From the NCBI GenBank assembly GCA_023432235.1, contig JAEYUX010000052.1:1-11893 (forward strand): a DNA stretch of 11,893 nucleotides, in the 5' to 3' direction. The notes under the pieces were generated by a model that saw only the letters and a list, made by a program, of their open reading frames with translations, was not told the DNA's origin and did no database searches. The DNA is from Actinomycetes bacterium (GTDB lineage Bacteria > Actinomycetota > Actinomycetes > Actinomycetales > Demequinaceae). This document shows, one piece after another, positions 6,978-11,893 of the stretch (the first letter of the stretch is position 1; each line of letters begins with the position of its first letter). The position numbers and the translations under genes were made by a program.

Positions 6978-8245
6978 CCGTGCGCCGCGGTTGTTCGCGT
7001 CGCATTCGCTGTGGTGTAGCCCCGTCGCTTCCAGCCAGTAAGCGCGACGGAGCCACATGCCATGACGACGCCGACGGCGAGGAACGCAGGGGGAGTGCCG
7101 GCGCGGTCGGCAAGCCAGCCCACGCTCATACTCGTCAGCATTCCCACTGACTGAAGAGTCATTGACCGAATCGACAACATCGTGGTGCGGTGACCGGCGC
7201 CCACGGCGTCGTGGGTCAGTTCATCGAGCAACGGTTCGCCCGCGCCGAGTGCGGCATAGAAGATGAGATACATCCCGCCTGCTGCAAGCACTCCTGGCAA
7301 TCCGACGCCAGCGAGGGCTATCGCCGCAATGATCGTTGTCGCGGCGAGAGTGACAGGTGCAGACCGGAACCTGTGAGCGACAAGGGGAGAAGCCCACGCG
7401 CCCAAGCCGGCTACGAGGAACGCGGCGCACGTGAGGAGAGCGAAGAACGTCGCGGTTGAACTGGTGTCGGCGGTGAGCGCGCTGAGGTGCAATGGCGCGA
7501 GGAGTTCAATACCGGCGAGAGCGGCACCAATCGCTGCCGTTAAGAGGAGGAGGGGCCGCAGTGGACCGCGTTGGCGGGCAAGGGAGAATCCGTTCCTGAG
7601 GGTTCGCGGCACATCCACCATTGCGTCGCCTAGCCGGGCACGCGGGGCGTCAGATATGGGTACGAGCCAGCGGGCAACTAGAACGCCGTAGAGCGCATAC
7701 ATCGCGGCAGCAGCGAGAGGCGGAACCGCGACCGGGATGATGGTGTCACTTCTTGGTGTCGAGCCTCCTACGTGCGTGATCGCGGCTGTTGCGAGCGCGC
7801 CCACCGCGATCGCAATGGAGCCGCTCGCGCTCGCTCGGGACAGTCCGGTACGCACCGGCGCGTGCTGGTCGTGCGCACGCTCGTGATTGACGTACCACGA
7901 TTGCAACGGGCCCGAGTCGAGAGCTCGCGAGACCCCAAAGAGTGTGTATCCCGCCAGCATCGATGGCAGCGTCTGTGACATGGCCACGATGAGCGTCGCC
8001 CCGACCGCGAATGCTGTTGCGATGAGGAGCACGGGACGCGCACCGATCACATCTGCGAGACCGCCTGTGGGCAACTCAAAAAGAATGGTTGCAGCGGAAT
8101 ACGCGCCAAAGAGCATGCCGATGTGCGCGGGACTGATGTCTCGAGCGATCGGCAAGAGCACGAGCACGGGCAGAACGAGCCCCGTCGGCAGTTGCCGTAA
8201 CGCGGAGAGGGTGATGAAGCGTCGGCGTGCGAGCACGCTTGTCAT
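6941..8245 (-). CDS. Major facilitator superfamily transporter, efflux type
   Basis: This 434-residue integral membrane protein has about twelve hydrophobic segments in two halves (roughly 12-190 and 229-403), split by a basic cytoplasmic loop (about 195-228). The MFS motif A is clear between segments 2 and 3: GGLADVIGARPVLL (61-74), with the Gly, Asp and Arg positions kept. GVSRALDSGPLQSWYVN (104-120) is a block I associate with MFS permeases of the drug-efflux kind. The tail after about 410 is short, Thr/Ser/Ala-rich and hydrophilic. The substrate cannot be read from sequence; proton-driven export of a drug or small molecule is the likely role. ATG 8245 has AGGAG eight bases upstream. It overlaps the stop of the ArsR-type gene (ATGA, 8242-8245), so the two form one operon and the regulator is expected to control the pump. 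The 3' end overlaps aspS. Confidence 0.92.
   Translation of the reverse strand: MTSVLARRRFITLSALRQLPTGLVLPVLVLLPIARDISPAHIGMLFGAYSAATILFELPTGGLADVIGARPVLLIATAFAVGATLIVAMSQTLPSMLAGYTLFGVSRALDSGPLQSWYVNHERAHDQHAPVRTGLSRASASGSIAIAVGALATAAITHVGGSTPRSDTIIPVAVPPLAAAAMYALYGVLVARWLVPISDAPRARLGDAMVDVPRTLRNGFSLARQRGPLRPLLLLTAAIGAALAGIELLAPLHLSALTADTSSTATFFALLTCAAFLVAGLGAWASPLVAHRFRSAPVTLAATTIIAAIALAGVGLPGVLAAGGMYLIFYAALGAGEPLLDELTHDAVGAGHRTTMLSIRSMTLQSVGMLTSMSVGWLADRAGTPPAFLAVGVVMACGSVALTGWKRRGYTTANATRTTAAHGYASTAGSSSGT
7022..7050. terminator. Hairpin 45 bases after the aspS stop, possible terminator
   Basis: CCGTCGC (7022-7028) and GCGACGG (7044-7050) are perfect inverted copies around a 15-base loop. 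There is no T-run on either strand. It lies inside the 3' coding part of the convergent transporter gene, so codon constraints could produce it by chance. It is the only stem I found near the end of aspS. Confidence 0.2.
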
Positions 8246-8826
8246 GACCGCTCTCCTGGGAAGTTGTACGAGAAGAAGCGAATGGCTCGGGAATGAGCTG
8301 GACGCGTGCTTTCATCTGACAAGCGCTCGGCGTAGGGCGCAACGAGGGCGTACAACTGAGCCGTGAACCCAGCCAGTTCTTCGGCGGTCATCCACATGAC
8401 GGCGTCCATTGAGCCAGCGAGGTCGCGCCACGGCTCAGATTCCTGGGAGCGCCTCGCCTTGTACCGTTCCCATGCGTCAAAGCGATAGGTATCGACGGCG
8501 TCGGTCACTGCACGCGCGGCGGCCGCTGCGCCCGGCCCGGTCTCGTCAAAGGTGATGCCCTCTTCGCGGGCCCGCCAATACCGCTCGCGCCCATGCCCAC
8601 CCTCCGCCGGGAGAACGTGCCCGTACTTTGCGAGTTGGCGCAAGTGATACGAGCAGTTGGCAGGTGTTTCGCCGAGCCGTTCGGCGCATTGGGTTGCGGT
8701 GAGCGGGCCTTCTGCAAGGAGATCGACGATGGCGAAACGCACGGGATGCGCGAGTGCCTTGAGCTCGGCGGGGTTCGTGATGCGACGCACGGGCCACGGG
8801 GCAGGGGGGTGGTGAGGCGTACTCAT
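8242..8826 (-). CDS. ArsR-family winged helix-turn-helix transcriptional regulator
   Basis: This is a 194-residue DNA-binding regulator. A winged HTH (HTH_20/ArsR type) covers about 18-88: LKALAHPVRFAIVDLLAEGP (22-41), the TATQCAERLG helix (43-52), the recognition helix around ANCSYHLRQLAKYG (56-69) and the wing GGHGRERYWRA (76-86). A helical C-terminal half (about 95-194) probably handles dimerisation and ligand sensing. The metal-binding ELCVC motif of classic ArsR/SmtB sensors is absent, and only Cys47 and Cys58 are present, so metal sensing is not supported. ATG 8826 has no Shine-Dalgarno sequence. A promoter whose -10 ends six bases before the ATG suggests a leaderless mRNA. Inverted repeats overlap that promoter, consistent with self-repression. 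The stop overlaps the start of the MFS gene, so one transcript should make both. Most likely it represses the pump until an inducer binds. Confidence 0.92.
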   Translation of the reverse strand: MSTPHHPPAPWPVRRITNPAELKALAHPVRFAIVDLLAEGPLTATQCAERLGETPANCSYHLRQLAKYGHVLPAEGGHGRERYWRAREEGITFDETGPGAAAAARAVTDAVDTYRFDAWERYKARRSQESEPWRDLAGSMDAVMWMTAEELAGFTAQLYALVAPYAERLSDESTRPAHSRAIRFFSYNFPGERS

Positions 8827-8829
8827 ATC

Positions 8830-8850
8830 TCGAAAGTAACGTTTCGAAAG
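8830..8850. promoter_or_regulatory. Putative operator of the ArsR-type regulator
   Basis: Two direct copies of TCGAAAG start at 8830 and 8844. CGAAA (8831-8835) and TTTCG (8842-8846) form an inverted repeat with a six-base spacer, and TTTCGAAA (8842-8849) is a perfect palindrome. The whole block covers the -10 and half of the spacer of the regulator's own promoter. A protein bound there would block RNA polymerase. This placement is typical of an autorepressor site, but the assignment to this protein is inferred. Confidence 0.55.
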
Positions 8851-8861
8851 AGTTCTTGCAA
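8833..8861 (-). promoter_or_regulatory. Promoter of the ArsR-MFS operon (-35 TTGCAA, -10 TACTTT)
   Basis: On the minus strand, TTGCAA (8861-8856) and TACTTT (8838-8833) are separated by exactly 17 bases, the ideal spacing. The -10 is followed by six bases (CGAGAT) and then the ATG at 8826. The first transcribed base would therefore be at or next to the A of the start codon, giving a leaderless message. This is the best-formed promoter in the window. Confidence 0.65.
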
Positions 8862-8869
8862 TAGGTAAG

Positions 8870-8898
8870 TTCTCACCGTCAGCCGTCGCGCCTAGAGT
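8870..8898 (+). promoter_or_regulatory. Probable rarA promoter giving a leaderless GTG-start mRNA
   Basis: TAGAGT (8893-8898) fits TANNNT and lies six bases before the GTG at 8905. TTCTCA (8870-8875) sits 17 bases upstream as a poor -35 (four of six matches to TTGACA). No clear Shine-Dalgarno precedes the GTG, which agrees with a leaderless start. The promoter faces away from the ArsR promoter, and the two -35 boxes are only eight bases apart. Confidence 0.5.
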
Positions 8899-8904
8899 GG
8901 CCGT

Positions 8905-10236
8905 GTGGACCTCTTTGACGCGATAGGCACCACCTCAACTGGGGTGCCGGAACCTAGCGCCGCATCACCACTTGCGGTGCGAATGCGTCCGCGCGCACTT
9001 GACGATGTTCTTGGGCAAGGGCACCTCCTTGGAGAGGGCTCGCCGCTACGGCGACTGATCGGGGATACGTCACCTGCCACGAGCGTCATCCTGTGGGGGC
9101 CGCCAGGGACGGGCAAGACGACTCTTGCCTATCTGGTCGCAGGCTCGAGACGCTTTGTCGAGTTGAGCGCCGTCACTGCCGGCGTAAAGGATGTCCGCGC
9201 GGTCATCGAGGATTCAAAACGGCGCCTCGCGATGGGGGAGCGCGAGACGGTTGTCTTCATAGACGAGATCCATCGCTTTACACGCAGTCAACAGGACATC
9301 CTCCTGCCAGCGGTCGAGAACCGGTGGATCACCCTGATCGGTGCAACCACCGAAAACCCCAGCTTCTCCGTTGTTGGACCGCTCTTGTCGCGGTCCTTGC
9401 TCCTCACCCTCAAGGGGCTGACGACCGACGATGTCACTCGCCTCCTTGAGCGTGCGACGGAAGATCCGCGCGGCCTTGATGGCGAAGTGACACTTGAGCC
9501 AGACGCTCGCGATCACATCGTTCGCGTTGCGGGTGCCGACGCCCGCAAGGCGCTTACCTTGCTCGAGTCGGTCGCAGACTCGGCGAAGCAGGGCGACGGC
9601 CGCATCACCGCCGAGATCGTCGAATCGACGATGGACGCCGCACTTGTCGCATATGACAAGTCAGGCGATCAGCACTACGACGTCATCAGCGCGTTTATTA
9701 AGTCGGTGCGTGGCTCAGACGTTGACGCCGCTTTGCACTACTTGGCACGGATGGTCGTTGCCGGGGAGGACCCTCGGTTCATCGCGCGCAGGCTCGTCAT
9801 TCTCGCAAGTGAAGACATCGGTCTCGCAGACCCGCAGGGACTCGTCATCGCTCAAGCCGCTGCAGACGCCGTCAGCTTCATTGGGATGCCGGAAGGCCGG
9901 ATTCCCCTTGCCGAAGCGACTGCGTACTTGGCGCTTGCGCCCAAATCAAACCGCGCCTACGTTGCGATCGACACCGCAATCGCCGACGTCAAAGCCGGCA
10001 AGGCGGGCGTTGTCCCTGACCACCTACGGGACGCCCACTACCCGGGCGCCAAGGACATCGGCCACGGGACGGGCTACGCGTACGCACACGACGCACCACA
10101 CGGCGTCGCCGCCCAGGATTATCTGCCGGAGACATTGCGCGGTGAGCGCTATTACGAACCAACGGATCACGGACTCGAACGCTCGCTGACGGAGCGCTTG
10201 CAGACCATCCGGCGCTTGCTGGGACGGGATCGGTAG
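8905..10236 (+). CDS. rarA: Replication-associated recombination protein A (RarA/MgsA), AAA+ ATPase
   Basis: This is a 443-residue AAA+ ATPase of the RarA/MgsA/WRNIP1 family, which forms tetramers and acts with SSB at stalled replication forks. MDLFD at the start and MRPRALDDVLGQGHLL (27-42) are typical of the family N-terminus. Walker A is GPPGTGKTT (65-73) and Walker B with its Glu is VVFIDEIHRF (116-125). Sensor 1 is GATTENPSF (146-154), and the arginine finger is probably in LLSRSLL (160-166). Sensor 2 lies in the ADARKALTLLE segment near 210-220. The C-terminal oligomerisation region includes YDKSGDQHYDVISAFIKS and GEDPRFIARRLVILASEDIGLADP, both strongly conserved. The GTG at 8905 is chosen because the family sequence begins there and a promoter lies just upstream. 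The gene stands alone between the divergent ArsR-MFS pair and rpsD, which has its own likely promoter. Confidence 0.96.
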   Translation: MDLFDAIGTTSTGVPEPSAASPLAVRMRPRALDDVLGQGHLLGEGSPLRRLIGDTSPATSVILWGPPGTGKTTLAYLVAGSRRFVELSAVTAGVKDVRAVIEDSKRRLAMGERETVVFIDEIHRFTRSQQDILLPAVENRWITLIGATTENPSFSVVGPLLSRSLLLTLKGLTTDDVTRLLERATEDPRGLDGEVTLEPDARDHIVRVAGADARKALTLLESVADSAKQGDGRITAEIVESTMDAALVAYDKSGDQHYDVISAFIKSVRGSDVDAALHYLARMVVAGEDPRFIARRLVILASEDIGLADPQGLVIAQAAADAVSFIGMPEGRIPLAEATAYLALAPKSNRAYVAIDTAIADVKAGKAGVVPDHLRDAHYPGAKDIGHGTGYAYAHDAPHGVAAQDYLPETLRGERYYEPTDHGLERSLTERLQTIRRLLGRDR

Positions 10237-10272
10237 CGGCGCGTCGGCGTGGCTCCGTAGCCGCCCGCTTGT

Positions 10273-10281
10273 TGCTACACT
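10273..10281 (+). promoter_or_regulatory. Probable rpsD promoter, extended -10 (TGCTACACT)
   Basis: TACACT (10276-10281) is preceded by TGC, giving the extended -10 form TGnTANNNT. No good -35 box lies 16-18 bases upstream, which an extended -10 can compensate. Transcription would start near 10288, leaving a leader of about 93 bases for the ribosomal protein gene. Confidence 0.5.
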
Positions 10282-10287
10282 TGTCAG

Positions 10288-10380
10288 GCCCTCGCGGACG
10301 GTTGGCTGCTGGCGCCGCGAATAAGCACACATCGATTTCATCGGAGCACTTCCGCGTGCCTCGATACACGTAAGGACATC
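10288..10380 (+). promoter_or_regulatory. rpsD 5' leader with possible secondary structure
   Basis: The 144-base gap between rarA and rpsD holds the promoter above and this leader. TCGCGG (10292-10297) pairs with CCGCGA (10315-10320) around a 17-base loop. CGTG (10355-10358) can pair with CACG (10367-10370) just before the ribosome binding site AAGGA (10372-10376). S4 controls its own synthesis through leader RNA in several bacteria, so a regulatory role is possible. I do not recognise a known S4 leader family here. Confidence 0.3.
10356..10373 (+). other. Five-codon mini-ORF (MPRYT-stop) in the rpsD leader
   Basis: GTG CCT CGA TAC ACG TAA reads Met-Pro-Arg-Tyr-Thr-stop. GGAG lies nine bases before the GTG, a good ribosome binding position. 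The stop TAA forms the start of the rpsD Shine-Dalgarno (TAAGGA), seven bases before the rpsD ATG, and the frame differs from that of rpsD. The peptide resembles the MARYT beginning of the other common S4 form. It could be a coupling leader peptide, a relic of an older rpsD start, or chance. Confidence 0.3.
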
Positions 10381-11007
10381 ATGACCTCAGTTCAGAAGGC
10401 ACGTCGCCAGGTTCGCCTGTCGCGTTCGCTCGGTATTGCGCTCACGCCGAAGGCTGTCAAGCACTTCGAGAAGCGTCCGTACCCCCCGGGTGAGCACGGC
10501 CGCACGGCACGCCGTAAGGAAAGCGACTACGCCGTTCGTCTGCGCGAGAAGCAGCGCTTGCGCGCCCAGTACGGGCTCCGCGAGAAGCAGATGACGCGCA
10601 CGTTCGAAGAAGCACGCAAGGAGCCGGGTTTGACCGGTGAGTCCTTTGTCGAGCTGCTTGAGATGCGTCTCGACGCTCTCGTGCTGCGCGCTGGCTTCGC
10701 ACGTACGATCCTGCAGGCGCGCCAGACCGTTCTTCACCGTCACATTCTTGTTGACGGCAAGATCGTTGACCGTCCCTCGTTCCGTGTGACCCCTGGCCAG
10801 ACCATCCAGGTCAAGCCCAAGGCCGTCACGATGGAGCCCTACATGGCTGCCGCCGCCGGTGCACACCGCGACGTGCTGCCGGAACTGCCTGACTATCTCG
10901 ACGTCCAGCTCGAGAAGCTCACCGCCAAGCTCGTGCGTCGCCCCAAGCGCGCCGAGGTTCCGGTGATCTGTGACGTCCAGCTCGTTGTCGAGTACTACGC
11001 GCGCTAA
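10381..11007 (+). CDS. rpsD: 30S ribosomal protein S4
   Basis: This 208-residue primary 16S-rRNA-binding protein nucleates assembly of the 30S body and helps maintain decoding accuracy at the mRNA entry side. The N-terminal part has the actinobacterial form (RRQVRLSRSLGIALTPKAV, 8-26; FEKRPYPPGEHGR, 29-41). It lacks the zinc-binding cysteines found in other S4 proteins, and the only cysteine is Cys197. The S4 RNA-binding domain covers about 94-157 (LEMRLDALVLRAGFARTILQ, 93-112, then RHILVDGKIVDRPSFRVTPG, 120-139). The EVPVI...QLVVEYYAR ending is the usual C-terminus. ATG 10381 has AAGGA four bases upstream. In many actinobacteria S4 of this type is encoded alone, away from the main ribosomal operons, as here. 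It is followed after 95 bases by alaS, with a strong hairpin between them. Confidence 0.97.
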   Translation: MTSVQKARRQVRLSRSLGIALTPKAVKHFEKRPYPPGEHGRTARRKESDYAVRLREKQRLRAQYGLREKQMTRTFEEARKEPGLTGESFVELLEMRLDALVLRAGFARTILQARQTVLHRHILVDGKIVDRPSFRVTPGQTIQVKPKAVTMEPYMAAAAGAHRDVLPELPDYLDVQLEKLTAKLVRRPKRAEVPVICDVQLVVEYYAR

Positions 11008-11014
11008 CACGCAC

Positions 11015-11020
11015 TAGTCT
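11015..11020 (+). promoter_or_regulatory. Possible -10 element for alaS
   Basis: TAGTCT fits TANNNT just after the rpsD stop and resembles the TAGACT and TAGAGT elements seen upstream of other genes here. A start near 11027 would put the long hairpin inside the alaS leader. No convincing -35 is present, because the region upstream is rpsD coding sequence. Confidence 0.3.
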
Positions 11021-11037
11021 CGGCAGGAGACCTGACC

Positions 11038-11085
11038 ACAACGGCCGCTGGGCCCCTGGCACATGTCGGGGCCCAGCGGCGTTGT
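11038..11085 (+). terminator. Long GC-rich hairpin between rpsD and alaS
   Basis: CCGCTGGGCCCC (11045-11056) pairs perfectly with GGGGCCCAGCGG (11068-11079) around an 11-base loop. After one bulged G (11044) the stem continues with ACAACG (11038-11043) and CGTTGT (11080-11085), giving 18 pairs in all. No T-run follows, so it would be a U-tract-free terminator of the kind proposed for GC-rich actinobacteria, or an attenuator. It ends only seven bases before the GGAGG of alaS. Confidence 0.7.
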
Positions 11086-11102
11086 CACGTATGGAGGACT
11101 TG

Positions 11103-11893
11103 ATGCGCACCGCCGATATTCGTCAGCGCTGGCTCGATTACTTCGAGCGCAACGGGCACACCGTGGTGCCGTCGGCTTCGCTCGTGTCACCCGACCCGTC
11201 ACTGTTGTTCACGGTGGCCGGCATGGTGCCATTCATCCCGTACATGCTTGGTCAGCAGCAGGCGCCATGGCCGCGCGCCACGAGCGTCCAAAAGTGCATT
11301 CGTACTCTCGACATCGACGAGGTAGGCAAGACCACCCGTCACGGCACGTTCTTCCAGATGAACGGCAACTTCTCGTTTGGCGACTACTTCAAAGAGGGTG
11401 CCATTTCCTACGCCTGGGACCTGGTGACTGGTCCTGAGTCGGAAGGCAAGTACGGATTCGACCCGGACCTTATCTGGGTGACGGTCTATCACGATGACGA
11501 CGAGGCCGTTCATTTGTGGAAGACCATTGCCGGTCTTCCCGATGAGCGCATTCAGCGCCGCGGCATGAAGGACAACTTCTGGTCAACCGGGCAGCCGGGC
11601 CCCGCCGGGCCTTGCTCGGAGATCTATGTTGATCGTGGCCCCGAGTTTGGCAAAGAGGGCGGCCCCGTTGCGGACGAGGACCGTTACATCGAGATCTGGA
11701 ACCTCGTGTTCATGCAGTACGAACGAGGCGCGGGTGGCGGTAAGGACGAGTTCCCGATCCTTGGCGAGCTGACGCAAAAGAACATTGATACCGGTCTCGG
11801 TCTTGAGCGCGTCGCTTTCCTCAAGCAAGGCGTCGCCAATATGTACGAGATCGACGAGGTCTTCCCGGTCATCGAGACCGTGCAAGAGATGAC
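11103..11893 (+). CDS. alaS: Alanyl-tRNA synthetase, N-terminal part (3' end outside window)
   Basis: The first 263 residues of AlaRS, a class II synthetase of usually about 870-900 residues, are present and intact to the window edge. The frame opens with MRTADIRQRWLDYFERNGH. Motif 1 and substrate-site sequences follow: LLFTVAGMVPFIPY (34-47), RATSVQKCIRTLDIDEVGK (58-76) and motif 2 (TFFQMNGNFSFGDYFKEGAI, 82-101). DNFWSTGQPGPAGPCSEIY (157-175), YIEIWNLVFMQYER (195-208) and motif 3 (IDTGLGLERVAFL, 228-240) complete the aminoacylation domain core. The tRNA-recognition, editing and C-Ala domains lie outside the window. The ATG at 11103 is preceded by GGAGG five bases upstream. An in-frame ATG at 11091 overlaps that site and is less likely. 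Transcription may come from rpsD by read-through or from the weak -10 after the rpsD stop, in either case passing the hairpin at 11038-11085. Confidence 0.97.
   Translation, partial: MRTADIRQRWLDYFERNGHTVVPSASLVSPDPSLLFTVAGMVPFIPYMLGQQQAPWPRATSVQKCIRTLDIDEVGKTTRHGTFFQMNGNFSFGDYFKEGAISYAWDLVTGPESEGKYGFDPDLIWVTVYHDDDEAVHLWKTIAGLPDERIQRRGMKDNFWSTGQPGPAGPCSEIYVDRGPEFGKEGGPVADEDRYIEIWNLVFMQYERGAGGGKDEFPILGELTQKNIDTGLGLERVAFLKQGVANMYEIDEVFPVIETVQEM

Noticed and set aside
10387..11010. A 207-codon minus strand open frame antisense to almost all of rpsD
   Set aside because: It mirrors rpsD codon structure and shows no domain or ribosome binding site.
11027..11102. T-box riboswitch upstream of alaS
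   Set aside because: The leader is far too short and no T-box sequence or specifier loop is visible. Actinobacterial T-boxes are known mainly at ileS.

Overview
This window is a chromosomal housekeeping stretch from an actinobacterium (Actinomycetota). The DNA is GC-rich by eye, the S4 protein is the cysteine-poor actinobacterial form, start codons include GTG, at least two genes look leaderless, and -10 elements fit TANNNT with poor -35 boxes. From memory, the order relA, DUF349, cyclophilin, hisS, aspS, rarA, rpsD, alaS fits Micrococcales and close relatives. The genus cannot be fixed from the sequence.

Layout. 1-957 (+) is the C-terminal part of a RelA/Spo0T-type (p)ppGpp enzyme, cut by the window edge. 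3741-942 (-) is a likely three-gene operon: a membrane-anchored cyclophilin, a DUF349 coiled-coil protein whose start overlaps the cyclophilin stop (ATGA), and after 80 bases an unrecognised protein whose end overlaps the end of relA. A divergent 75-base gap leads to hisS and aspS (+). Then comes a two-gene (-) cassette, an ArsR-type regulator and an MFS efflux-type transporter, again ATGA-coupled, with the transporter end overlapping the end of aspS by 37 bases. A 78-base divergent gap separates it from rarA (+), followed by rpsD (+) and the first 263 codons of alaS (+). No gene-free stretch exceeds 300 bases; the longest is the 144-base rarA-rpsD gap.

How the genes work together. Most belong to translation and its stress control: three class II aminoacyl-tRNA synthetases (His, Asp, Ala), ribosomal protein S4 and the stringent-response enzyme. 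RarA is a replication-fork maintenance ATPase. The AspRS has the His31 signature of non-discriminating enzymes, which suggests that Asn-tRNA is made by amidotransfer. The ArsR-MFS pair is the one accessory-looking element and is probably a self-regulated efflux module.

I see no wholly new multi-gene system, phage, CRISPR array or insertion sequence. The points most worth a second look are the ArsR promoter/operator with its leaderless start, the five-codon mini-ORF directly before rpsD, the long hairpin just before the alaS ribosome binding site, and the unrecognised 210-residue protein.
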